This document shows positions 31,596-39,606 of a stretch of DNA of 64,000 bases, piece after piece. The stretch is taken from contig CAUQMS010000001.1 of assembly GCA_963519305.1 (NCBI GenBank), positions 1 through 64,000 on the forward strand, written 5' to 3'. This stretch comes from Ewingella sp963519305. Its GTDB lineage: Bacteria; Pseudomonadota; Gammaproteobacteria; Enterobacterales; Enterobacteriaceae. Under the pieces are notes generated by a model. It was given only the letters and a program-made list of their open reading frames with translations. It ran no database searches and was not told the origin of the DNA. Position 1 is the stretch's first letter, and each line of letters begins with the position of its first letter. The translations under genes were made by a program, and so were the position numbers.

Positions 31596-31872
31596 GATCT
31601 GCGTCGAGGTTGTTTACGCGTTGCCTGAACGTCAGTATCTGCGCACGGTAAAATTGGAGTCAGGAAGCACAGTCGAGCAGGCTATTTTGGGATCAGGCCT
31701 GCTTGAACTTCGACCAGACATTGATCTTAAAAGTAACAAGGTTGGGATTTATAGCCGACCGGTAAAACTTTCTGATTTTCTTGAAGACGGTGATCGTGTC
31801 GAAATTTATCGGCCGCTGATCGCGGATCCGAAAGAACTTCGCCGATTGCGTGCAGAACGTTCTAAAAAATAA
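31588..31872 (+). CDS. ratB: RatB, ubiquitin-like fold protein
   Basis: A GTG start behind AAGAGGT overlaps the ratA end and gives a 94-residue protein: ICVEVVYALPERQYLRTVKLESGSTVEQAILGSGLLEL...DGDRVEIYRPLIADPKELRRLRAERSKK, the RnfH/UPF0125 pattern with a beta-grasp fold and a C-terminal IYRPL(I/L)ADPKE motif. It is encoded with ratA but has not been shown to be its antitoxin. An intrinsic terminator follows. Confidence 0.92.
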   Translation: MSEICVEVVYALPERQYLRTVKLESGSTVEQAILGSGLLELRPDIDLKSNKVGIYSRPVKLSDFLEDGDRVEIYRPLIADPKELRRLRAERSKK

Positions 31873-31897
31873 GGCGCCTTGAGCGCCTTATTTTTTT
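31871..31897 (+). terminator. ratAB terminator
   Basis: AAGGCGC-CTTGA-GCGCCTT is followed by A and seven T, immediately after the ratB stop codon. Confidence 0.92.
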
Positions 31898-31949
31898 ACC
31901 CCTAGGACAGGTATTGGCAAGGGATCACCACCACCCTCTGACCGGGAAA

Positions 31950-32294
31950 TTAATTCTGACTGTCTAATTTAGGCTTGTTATCAACGTTGGTTAACGTGCC
32001 TGCCTCGTTAAAGGTCAGTGTCAGAGTTTGCTGTTTCACGCCTTCATGACCTGGTTGCTCACGGAAAACATAGTACCAGGTGTTATTGCCAAACGGGTCA
32101 TGCAGCATCGGAGTACCAAGAACATAAGCAACTTGTTGCTTGGTCATACCGGTATGAATTTTTTGTACATCAGCAGGCGAGAGATAATTCCCCTGGTTGA
32201 TGTCAGGTCGATAAACCACCTTTTCCAGTGTGGAACAGCCCGCAGTCAGCATTACAAGAGTTACTGCGGCGGCAGTTAGCGTTTTACAGCGCAT
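31950..32294 (-). CDS. bamE: Outer-membrane assembly lipoprotein BamE
   Basis: BamE is a small lipoprotein of the BAM complex, which inserts beta-barrel proteins in the outer membrane. A signal sequence ends in the lipobox LTAGC, with Cys20 lipidated. The conserved YRPDINQGNYLSPADVQKIHTGMTKQQVAYVLGTPMLHDPFGNNTWYYVFR is present. Length is 114 residues (113 in E. coli). It is convergent with ratB and next to recN, as in E. coli. Confidence 0.96.
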   Translation of the reverse strand: MRCKTLTAAAVTLVMLTAGCSTLEKVVYRPDINQGNYLSPADVQKIHTGMTKQQVAYVLGTPMLHDPFGNNTWYYVFREQPGHEGVKQQTLTLTFNEAGTLTNVDNKPKLDSQN

Positions 32295-32406
32295 AGTGAT
32301 TACATTCCTTTAGGGCATAAGATGCCGATGATAATAGACCTTTCATCAGTTTGAAACCTTTGCTGGGCACCTGTATGACCGCATAAATGTAAAAAAGTTG
32401 AGCTTT

Positions 32407-34068
32407 TTACGCTGCCAGTAGCTCTTTTGCGTTCGCCAGAGTATTTCTTGTTACTTCGCTACCGCCCAGCAGGCGGGCCAGTTCCTGCAATCTTGCCTTT
32501 TTATCGAGGCGATTCATCTGGGTTTCTGTCACTTCACCATCGGTGTCTTTGCTGACGAAATAATGTTGGTGACCACAACCAGCAACCTGAGGTAAGTGGG
32601 TTACGCACATTACCTGAGTGGATTCTCCCAACTGACGCAGTAATCTACCCACGATAGCCGCTGTTGGACCGCTGATACCGACATCGACCTCATCAAAGAT
32701 CAATGCGGGTGTTTCCATTTTTTGCGCAGTGATGACCTGAATCGCTAGGGCAATACGGGAAAGCTCGCCGCCAGAGGCCACTTTTGCTAATGCCTGCAAA
32801 GGCTGACCGGGGTTGGTGGTGACCTGGAACTCCAAACGGTCTGCGCCTTCCAAACTCAAGTGCTCTGGCACAAACTGCACCTGGATCCTGAATTTACCGT
32901 GTGGCATGGAGAGCGCTTGCATACTTTCTGTGATTAAACGCGTCAGTTCATCGGCATAGAACTGGCGTTTTTCGTGGAGCTGTTCTGCAACATTGAGCGC
33001 CTGAAGATAATGCCGGTTCACCGTTGAGCTAAGTTCGGCCTGATTCATTTCGTGATCATCAAGCAACTGCTGTTCTTCAAGCAACTGGCGATGTAACTCC
33101 GGTAACTCTTCAGCCGATACGCGGTGTTTTTTGGCCAGACTCAATTGACGCGAAAGACGCTGCTCGAGCTCGTAGAGACGGTTAGGGTCCATCTCAAGCC
33201 GCTCGCTGTAGTGACGAAGTTCATCGCTCGCTTCGCTGATTTGAATGGAGGCGTCATCCAGCATCACGAGCAATTCGTTTATTTTGCTGTCGATTTCGGC
33301 CAGTTCAATCAGCTGATTTTTAGCGGTATGCAGCAGACTGACAATATTTTGTTCATCGCCATCGGCCAGCAGATAAAGTGCGCTTTGACTCAGTGAGAGA
33401 AGCTGTCCGCTGTTTGCCAGCCGTTTGTACTCTTCATCGATCTGTTCGTACTCACCTGCCTGCGGTGAAAATTCGTTGAGTTCTTTGAGCTGGTATTGCA
33501 GCAACTGACGGCGGGCTTCACGCTCAGAGACTTGATGCTGATATTGTGCCAGCTGGCGGCAGCTGTAGTGCCATTCCTGATAGGCCTGCCGCATCTGCAA
33601 CAGCAGTGCAGGCTGATCAGCATAGGCATCGAGAAGCTGTTTTTGATGTTCAGGCTTAAGCAAGAGCTGGTGAGCATGCTGACCGTGGATCTGGATTAAA
33701 TGTTGTCCGACCTCACGCAACTGGGAGAGCGGGACCGGGGTGCCATTGATAAAGCCTCGTGAGCGGCCATCTGCACTGATTGTGCGGCGCAGAAGGCAGT
33801 CATTGCCTTCATCAAGCTGATTGTCAGCCAGCCACTGTTTTGCAGAAGGAGTGTCAGCAAGGGTGAAACGGGCGCAGATATCGGCGCGGGCTGAGCCCAG
33901 CCGCACGGTACTGCCGTCGGCACGGTTGCCAAGGCATAAACCCAGAGCGTCAATTGCAATGGATTTACCCGCCCCAGTTTCGCCGGTGATCGCCGTCATT
34001 CCGCGATGAAAATCGATATCTAACTCACGAACAATGGCAAAGTTACTGATAGTTAATTGCGCCAGCAT
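32407..34068 (-). CDS. recN: DNA repair protein RecN
   Basis: RecN is an SMC-like ATPase acting in double-strand-break repair. The 553-residue protein starts MLAQLTISNFAIVRELDIDF, has the P-loop GETGAGKS at residues 29-36, long coiled-coil arms through the middle and the C-terminal signature LARVASGGELSRIALA-type sequence followed by ALIFDEVDVGISG. I used the ATG at 34068 to match E. coli; an upstream ATG at 34086 is also in frame. Three LexA boxes precede it, so it is strongly SOS-induced. Confidence 0.96.
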   Translation of the reverse strand: MLAQLTISNFAIVRELDIDFHRGMTAITGETGAGKSIAIDALGLCLGNRADGSTVRLGSARADICARFTLADTPSAKQWLADNQLDEGNDCLLRRTISADGRSRGFINGTPVPLSQLREVGQHLIQIHGQHAHQLLLKPEHQKQLLDAYADQPALLLQMRQAYQEWHYSCRQLAQYQHQVSEREARRQLLQYQLKELNEFSPQAGEYEQIDEEYKRLANSGQLLSLSQSALYLLADGDEQNIVSLLHTAKNQLIELAEIDSKINELLVMLDDASIQISEASDELRHYSERLEMDPNRLYELEQRLSRQLSLAKKHRVSAEELPELHRQLLEEQQLLDDHEMNQAELSSTVNRHYLQALNVAEQLHEKRQFYADELTRLITESMQALSMPHGKFRIQVQFVPEHLSLEGADRLEFQVTTNPGQPLQALAKVASGGELSRIALAIQVITAQKMETPALIFDEVDVGISGPTAAIVGRLLRQLGESTQVMCVTHLPQVAGCGHQHYFVSKDTDGEVTETQMNRLDKKARLQELARLLGGSEVTRNTLANAKELLAA

Positions 34069-34078
34069 GATCACCTTC

Positions 34079-34134
34079 CTGTACATAAAAACAGACCTGT
34101 AATTAAATACAGTATAAACTGGTTTTATATACAG
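34079..34134. promoter_or_regulatory. Three tandem LexA boxes upstream of recN
   Basis: CTG-N10-CAG sites lie at 34079-34094 (CTGTACATAAAAACAG), 34097-34112 (CTGTAATTAAATACAG) and 34119-34134 (CTGGTTTTATATACAG). They cover the recN promoter and upstream leader. Multiple boxes at recN are known in E. coli and give tight repression. Confidence 0.93.
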
Positions 34135-34180
34135 TAAAGTCCCCGGCGCACTATTTTTAAATTCTGGAAGGAGGATTCCA

Positions 34181-35059
34181 TCAGAACAGTTTTTTCGACC
34201 ATCCGAGCTTAGTGCTCAATGTATTGAAGTAGCTGTAGTCTTTTGGATGAATGAGGTTGAGATGATACTCGCTGCGCCGGATGAGCACTTCTTCCCCTTG
34301 CTGAATAGGTAGCGCTATCTGACTGTCACAGCTGATCTCTAAGTCACTGCTGATGTGGGAGAATTTCAAGCAAATGGTGCTGCTGCTGTTAATCACCAGT
34401 GGTCGCGCTGAGAGGGTGTGCGGGAACATCGGCACCAGGGCGATGGCATCCAGTGTGGGCGTAAGAATGGGGCCTCCTCCGGATAATGAGTAAGCGGTAG
34501 AGCCAGTGGGGGTCGAAATGATGAGGCCATCTGAGCGTTGGGAAAAGGCGAATTTTTCGTCGATGTAGACTTCAAATTCGATCATGTGTGCCACTTTGCC
34601 CGGATGAAGAACCACTTCGTTAATGGCGGTACTTACCTGGCACTGGCGGCCTTCACAGCGCACCATGGCTTCCAGAAGGAAGCGTTGCTCGCTGAGGTAT
34701 TCCCCTTTCAGGACGTCGTCCAACTGCTGCAGGGCGTTGTCCGGGTCGAGATCGGTCAGAAAACCAAGATTCCCACGGTTGATACCAATAACTTTAATGT
34801 CATACCGTGCAAGAACGCGCGCGGCACCGAGCATATTACCATCACCGCCGACGACCACAGCCAGATCGGCTTTTTTGCCAATATCAGCCAGACTGCCGGT
34901 TTGTGCGCCCTCAAGTTTAAGATCCTGAGCAACCTGACGTTCAACCACAACCTCATAGCCTTTCGAGACTAACCAGTGATAAAGCATTTCATGGGTCGCG
35001 AGTGCAGAAGGGTGACGCGGGTGGCCGACAATGCCTATGCACTCAAATTTTTTATTCAT
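34181..35059 (-). CDS. nadK: NAD kinase
   Basis: NadK phosphorylates NAD to NADP with ATP. The 292-residue protein (same length as E. coli) has the GGDGN motif at 71-75, TAINEVVLHPGKVAHMIEFEVYID and STPTGSTAYSLSGGGPILTP, the substrate-binding regions of the family. It lies between recN and the divergent grpE. Confidence 0.96.
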   Translation of the reverse strand: MNKKFECIGIVGHPRHPSALATHEMLYHWLVSKGYEVVVERQVAQDLKLEGAQTGSLADIGKKADLAVVVGGDGNMLGAARVLARYDIKVIGINRGNLGFLTDLDPDNALQQLDDVLKGEYLSEQRFLLEAMVRCEGRQCQVSTAINEVVLHPGKVAHMIEFEVYIDEKFAFSQRSDGLIISTPTGSTAYSLSGGGPILTPTLDAIALVPMFPHTLSARPLVINSSSTICLKFSHISSDLEISCDSQIALPIQQGEEVLIRRSEYHLNLIHPKDYSYFNTLSTKLGWSKKLF

Positions 35060-35124
35060 CGCTGTGGTTATCCTCAGTAGGCTTTTTTAACGCCTGCATA
35101 ATGTCTGAACCTTTGAAAGCAAAC

Positions 35125-35152
35125 CTTGAAACGGCGGTTTTGATCCCCATAA
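35125..35152 (+). promoter_or_regulatory. Sigma-32 heat-shock promoter of grpE
   Basis: CTTGAAA (35125-35131), 13 bp, then CCCCATAA (35145-35152) is an excellent match to the sigma-32 consensus (CTTGAAA, 13-14 bp, CCCCATNT). Transcription should start about 35159, leaving a leader of roughly 36 bases before grpE. Confidence 0.87.
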
Positions 35153-35194
35153 TAAACCCAGTAGCAAGATTAATGCTAAAACGCGGAGAAATTC

Positions 35195-35782
35195 ATGAGT
35201 AGTAAAGAACATAAGACGCCTAACGAGCAAGCCTCGGATGAGTTAAATCAGGAGCAAGCGCTGCATACGGAAGCGGAAACTGAGGCGGCAGACGTCGTTG
35301 ATCCGCGCGACGAGCGTATTGCAGAACTTGAAGCCCAGTTGAAAGACGCTCAGCAACGCGAACGCGATAGTCTGTTGCGTGCCAAAGCGGAAGTAGAAAA
35401 TATCCGCCGCCGCACCGAGATGGATATTGAGAAAGCGCATAAATTCGCTCTGGAAAAATTCTCCAGCGAATTGCTGCCAGTGATCGACAACCTGGAGCGC
35501 GCGCTGGACTTGGCTGACAAGTCCAATGCCGAACTGGTGGGTCTGATTGAAGGCGTGGAGTTAACGCTGAAATCGTTGCTGGATGCGGTGCGTAAGTTTG
35601 GTATGGAGGTGGTGAGCGATATCCACGTTCCATTCAACCCTGAGTTGCATCAAGCCATGACACTGATGGAATCGGAAGATCTTGAGCCGAACCACGTGAT
35701 GATGGTGATGCAAAAAGGTTATACGCTGAACGGACGTTTACTTCGTCCTGCGATGGTAGCGGTGTCTAAAGCCAAGGCTTAA
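35195..35782 (+). CDS. grpE: Nucleotide exchange factor GrpE
   Basis: GrpE releases ADP from DnaK during protein folding. The 195-residue protein shows the acidic, variable N-terminus, the long dimerising helix (ELEAQLKDAQQRERDSLLRAKAEVENIRRR) and the family signature in the beta domain (PFNPELHQAMTLMES...VMMVMQKGYTLNGRLLRPAMVAV). A sigma-32 promoter precedes it and a terminator shared with ung follows. Confidence 0.96.
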   Translation: MSSKEHKTPNEQASDELNQEQALHTEAETEAADVVDPRDERIAELEAQLKDAQQRERDSLLRAKAEVENIRRRTEMDIEKAHKFALEKFSSELLPVIDNLERALDLADKSNAELVGLIEGVELTLKSLLDAVRKFGMEVVSDIHVPFNPELHQAMTLMESEDLEPNHVMMVMQKGYTLNGRLLRPAMVAVSKAKA

Positions 35783-35799
35783 TCCCGTTGTGATCCAAG

Positions 35800-35826
35800 A
35801 AAAGGCATCCTGCGGGATGCCTTTTC
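35800..35826. terminator. Bidirectional terminator between grpE and ung
   Basis: AAAAGGCATCC-TGCG-GGATGCCTTTT is a symmetric stem with A and T flanks, suiting both the rightward grpE and leftward ung transcripts. Confidence 0.87.
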
Positions 35827-35830
35827 TGTT

Positions 35831-36511
35831 TTAAGCGGGCAGTACCGGCATCCAATTAATCGGTTCGAGCCCCTGTTTTTGCAACAGTGCATTGGTTGCT
35901 GAGAAATGTTTGCAACCGAGAAAACCGCGGTGCGCTGAAAGCGGTGACGGGTGCGGTGCTTTCAGAATGTGGTGGCGTTGTGCATCGATAAAGTTGCCTT
36001 TTTTCTGCGCGTGGGAGCCCCACAGCAGGAAAATGACACCTTCACGATGCTCATTGAGCGCGGCGATGACTTTATCAGTGAAGGTTTCCCAGCCTAATTT
36101 TGCATGGGAATGGGCCTGACCGCCCTCAACGGTTAATACTGTGTTGAGCAACAATACCCCCTGATCGGCCCAGCTTTGCAGATAGCCGTGTGTGGGGCGC
36201 TCGAAGCCAGGGATATCTGTCACCAGCTCCTTGTAGATATTGACCAGAGAAGGTGGTGCCGGGATGCCAGGGCGGACTGAAAAAGAGAGACCGTGTGCCT
36301 GATTCGGGCCATGATAGGGGTCTTGCCCGAGGATCACGACTTTGACATCTGAGAGTTCCGTTGAGCGGAAAGCACTGAAGACATCGGCCTGGGGCGGATA
36401 AATAATTTTGCCGGCAGCGCGCTCGCTGGCGACGTACTTCAGGGTGTCAACGAAGTAGGGTTGCTCTTTTTCGGCACCAATAACGTCATGCCAGGTGAGA
36501 GTGGTAGACAT
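35831..36511 (-). CDS. ung: Uracil-DNA glycosylase
   Basis: Ung removes uracil from DNA in base-excision repair. The 226-residue protein contains the water-activating motif GQDPYHG at 62-68 (Asp64), LLLNTVLTVEGGQAHSH and the DNA-intercalation motif HPSPLSAHRGF. Convergent with grpE; the 347-bp upstream gap is shared with grcA. Confidence 0.96.
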   Translation of the reverse strand: MSTTLTWHDVIGAEKEQPYFVDTLKYVASERAAGKIIYPPQADVFSAFRSTELSDVKVVILGQDPYHGPNQAHGLSFSVRPGIPAPPSLVNIYKELVTDIPGFERPTHGYLQSWADQGVLLLNTVLTVEGGQAHSHAKLGWETFTDKVIAALNEHREGVIFLLWGSHAQKKGNFIDAQRHHILKAPHPSPLSAHRGFLGCKHFSATNALLQKQGLEPINWMPVLPA

Positions 36512-36635
36512 TAACGCGATCCTTTTTTCTATAATTTCAATCGCGTTAGCTTACCTGCATGTGCAGAACAGGGAAACTGTGCGGGGTAAGGAATCAGGAA
36601 AAGGATGTGTGATGCAGTGTTCGCTGCAAAAATAA

Positions 36636-36744
36636 TTGATATTTTTCAAATTAAATTGAAATCAGTGGCGAGTAAAAATTGATATAAAACATTAATTTGC
36701 CGTGAGTGGGAAATAACCACAGGTTTAAAGTTGATATTTATCAA
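36636..36744. promoter_or_regulatory. Two FNR boxes upstream of grcA
   Basis: TTGATATTTATCAA (36731-36744) is a perfect TTGAT-N4-ATCAA FNR site; TTGATATTTTTCAA (36636-36649) differs at one base. Their centres are 95 bp apart. In E. coli yfiD (grcA) also has two FNR sites, reported 53 bp apart, with the upstream one dampening expression. The rest of the 347-bp ung-grcA gap is AT-rich, and I see no gene in it. Confidence 0.82.
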
Positions 36745-36858
36745 GGAATGCGGGGTCTTCAACTGTTATATCTGATAACAGGAACAGAAGTTTGGCGTCA
36801 ATTTTGGCGACATTCATGTTAACAGTATCAGTATCGTAGCCATTAACGGAGGCAACAC

Positions 36859-37242
36859 ATGATCACCGGAATCCAAATTACCAAAGCTAACAATGAAGCG
36901 CTGAAAAACTCTTTCTGGCTTCTTGATGATGAGAAAGCTGAAGCACGTTGTATTTGTGCGAAAGGCGGTTATGAAGAAGATCAAATCGTTGCAGTGAGCG
37001 ATTTGGGCCAGATTGAATATCGTGAAGTACCGATGGAATTCAAGCCTACCGTTCGCGTTGAAGGTGGTCAGCACCTGAACGTTAACGTGATGCGCCGTGA
37101 GACTTTGGAAGACGCAGTCAAGCATCCGGAAAAATACCCACAGCTGACGATTCGCGTGTCTGGCTATGCGGTGCGCTTCAACTCACTGACGCCTGAACAG
37201 CAACGTGATGTCATCACCCGTACTTTCACCGAAAGCCTGTAA
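36859..37242 (+). CDS. grcA: Autonomous glycyl radical cofactor GrcA
   Basis: GrcA (YfiD) replaces the damaged C-terminal glycyl-radical domain of pyruvate formate-lyase after oxygen exposure. The 127 residues match the PFL C-terminus, with the radical glycine at 102 in RVSGYAVRFN and the family ending PEQQRDVITRTFTESL. FNR boxes upstream fit its induction at low oxygen, and an intrinsic terminator follows. Confidence 0.96.
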   Translation: MITGIQITKANNEALKNSFWLLDDEKAEARCICAKGGYEEDQIVAVSDLGQIEYREVPMEFKPTVRVEGGQHLNVNVMRRETLEDAVKHPEKYPQLTIRVSGYAVRFNSLTPEQQRDVITRTFTESL

Positions 37243-37274
37243 AAGCATCGGACGAAATGCAGTGTGTGATGGAA

Positions 37275-37303
37275 TAAAAAAACCGCCGAAAGGCGGTTTT
37301 TTT
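37275..37303. terminator. Bidirectional terminator between grcA and srmB
   Basis: AAAAAACCGCC-GAAA-GGCGGTTTTTTT, a GNRA-loop hairpin with A and T runs, lies between convergent grcA and srmB. Confidence 0.93.
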
Positions 37304-37321
37304 ATGACTGAAATCAGCAGA

Positions 37322-38653
37322 TTACTTTGAGGTATCTTTGGTTTCAGTTTCGGCTTTAACGCGACGCTTGCCGACGTTTTTACTGTCACGGTGACGGACT
37401 TTTACTTTCACCTTAGACTTCACCTGGGCTTCTTTCTGCTTCTCTTTGCGCTTCGCCAGCACTTTCTTGGATGGCTTGCCGGTCGTCTTCTCGCTTGGCG
37501 CTTTGGTTTTCGGACGCAGTTCATCAATCACGCGCGGTTTTAATGGCTCATTAAGGTAACGGCCGATTTTCCCGAGTAACAGATGGTCATGCGCTTCAAC
37601 AAACGAAATTGCTGTGCCTTTACGGCCCATACGGCCAGTACGGCCGATGCGGTGCAGGTAGGTATCGGCGGTCAGCGGCAGATCGAAGTTAAAGACGTGG
37701 CTGATATCGTTGATATCCAGACCGCGTGCGGCGATATCGGTAGCCACCAGGACGTTAACGCGATCTTCAACCATACGTTTTACGGCTTCAGTACGTTTAA
37801 CCTGAACCATTTCGCCTTCGAGGTAACAGGAGTTGATCCCTGCTTCGCGAAGCCAGGCTACCAGCTCGTGCACACGTTCACGCTTACGCACGAAGATCAC
37901 AGATTTAGTGACATCTTCCTGCTTAAGCAGGTGGATCAGCATCTGGGTTTTATGCGCGACGTCGTCAACGCGGTAATACCATTGCAGGATCTTTTTGCGT
38001 TCGCGGCGTGACGGATCGGCTTCGATTTCAACCGGCTCAGTCAGGATGCGTTCTGCGAATTCACGAATGGCTTCGCCTTCCAGCGTTGCGGAGAATAGCA
38101 ACGTCTGTTTACGCCAGCGCGCTTCGGCTGAAATCGTTTCGATATCCTGTGCAAAGCCCATGTCCAGCATGCGGTCAGCTTCGTCGAGGATCAGCGTTTC
38201 AATAGCGCGGCAATCGAAGTTTTCTTCTTTAATGTATTGCAGCAAACGGCCGGTCGTCGCAACGACGATGTCCTGATTCTCACTGAACACTTCGGCATGG
38301 TTCATGTAGGCCACACCGCCGGTGATCGTCGCGATATCCAGATCGGTATGTTTAGCCAGTTCACGTGCCTGGTCAGCAACCTGCATAGCCAGTTCACGCG
38401 TGGGTGTCAGAATAAGAATACGTGGCGGACCAGATTTCTTACGCGGGAAATCCAGCAAATGTTGCAATGCAGGCAACAGGAATGCTGCTGTTTTGCCGGT
38501 GCCGGTAGGAGCCGAACCCAACACATCGCGTCCGTCCATTGCAGGCGGAATTGCCTCTGCCTGAATGACAGTCGGGCGGGTATAGCCTTTTTCGCCCAGG
38601 GCGTCTAGCAGGCGTTCATCGAGTTCGAGTTCGGAAAAATTGGTTACAGTCAT
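37322..38653 (-). CDS. srmB: DEAD-box RNA helicase SrmB
   Basis: SrmB remodels RNA early in 50S ribosome assembly. The 443-residue protein (444 in E. coli) has APTGTGKT at 48-55, PTRELAMQ, LDEADRMLDMGF, SATLEGE and HRIGRTGRMGR. A lysine-rich tail after residue 385 (KVLAKRKEKQKEAQVKSKVKVKVRHRD) is the expected RNA-binding extension. Confidence 0.96.
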   Translation of the reverse strand: MTVTNFSELELDERLLDALGEKGYTRPTVIQAEAIPPAMDGRDVLGSAPTGTGKTAAFLLPALQHLLDFPRKKSGPPRILILTPTRELAMQVADQARELAKHTDLDIATITGGVAYMNHAEVFSENQDIVVATTGRLLQYIKEENFDCRAIETLILDEADRMLDMGFAQDIETISAEARWRKQTLLFSATLEGEAIREFAERILTEPVEIEADPSRRERKKILQWYYRVDDVAHKTQMLIHLLKQEDVTKSVIFVRKRERVHELVAWLREAGINSCYLEGEMVQVKRTEAVKRMVEDRVNVLVATDIAARGLDINDISHVFNFDLPLTADTYLHRIGRTGRMGRKGTAISFVEAHDHLLLGKIGRYLNEPLKPRVIDELRPKTKAPSEKTTGKPSKKVLAKRKEKQKEAQVKSKVKVKVRHRDSKNVGKRRVKAETETKDTSK

Positions 38654-38801
38654 GGTCTACCTCTACTTGGGGCGCCGATTATAGACGTGTTAGACGCGAT
38701 CTTCACCTATTTAAGCGGATAGCGCGGCTTTTCCTTGGCGGATGTTTGCCCTATGCTACGACAGTTTTGAATATCAGGCCGTCTCGCAGAGGATTTTAAC
38801 G

Positions 38802-39557
38802 GTGAATAATGTGGTGAATGAAGTCAGTGTCAGCGAGCCTTTGCGGCGTAACGGTTTTACTTTTAAGCAGTTTTTTGTCGCACACGACCGCTGTGCCATG
38901 AAAGTGGGCACCGATGGCGTTCTGCTGGGGGCCTGGGCACCGGTAGAACAGGCAACGCGTATTCTGGATATCGGTTCTGGCAGTGGCCTGATTGCCCTGA
39001 TGCTGGCGCAGCGGACTTCGCCGTCCGTCGCCATTGATGCCGTCGAGTTAGATCTTCCCGCCGCCGAGCAGGCAAAAGAGAACTTTCAGGCGTCACGCTG
39101 GGCTGAACGTCTTAATATCTTCGCGCAGGATATCAATGTCGTCGCGCAAACGCATCCGGGCCGGTACGATTTAATCGTCAGTAATCCCCCTTATTTTGAA
39201 TCTGCTGTTGCCTGTCGGGATGAAGCCCGTAATACGGCGCGTTATACAGAAACGCTGACGCATAGTGCATTACTGCTGTGTGCGGAAAAGTTACTGATGG
39301 CTCAGGGGCTGTTTTGCGTGGTACTGCCTCATGACATTGGCCTGATGCTGGAACGTCATGCGCATCAGCAGGGCTGGTTTACCTCGCGCCGGCTCGCGGT
39401 GCGGGACCGTCCAGGCAAAGCACTCAACCGCCTGCTGCTGGTTTTGTCGCGTCAGCCTGCTGAAACTCATTCTCATGAACTGGATTTACGTGAGAAAGAA
39501 GGCGTCTACAGCCCGGAGTTTCGCGCACTGATTGCAGATTTCTACCTGAATTATTGA
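38802..39557 (+). CDS. trmN6: tRNA1(Val) A37 N6-methyltransferase
   Basis: TrmN6 (YfiC) methylates A37 of tRNA-Val1. The GTG at 38802 follows GCAGAGG and gives 251 residues: LRRNGFTFKQFFVAHDRCAMKVGTDGVLLGAWAP, SAM-binding LDIGSGSGLIALMLAQ and the catalytic NPPY in DLIVSNPPYFES. An in-frame ATG at 38742 is upstream but does not fit the family start. Divergent from srmB and convergent with nadB. Confidence 0.93.
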   Translation: MNNVVNEVSVSEPLRRNGFTFKQFFVAHDRCAMKVGTDGVLLGAWAPVEQATRILDIGSGSGLIALMLAQRTSPSVAIDAVELDLPAAEQAKENFQASRWAERLNIFAQDINVVAQTHPGRYDLIVSNPPYFESAVACRDEARNTARYTETLTHSALLLCAEKLLMAQGLFCVVLPHDIGLMLERHAHQQGWFTSRRLAVRDRPGKALNRLLLVLSRQPAETHSHELDLREKEGVYSPEFRALIADFYLNY

Positions 39558-39606
39558 TAAATGGTGGCAAGAACGGTGCGGTCCCTCGCACTGTTTTGAT
39601 ACTGAC

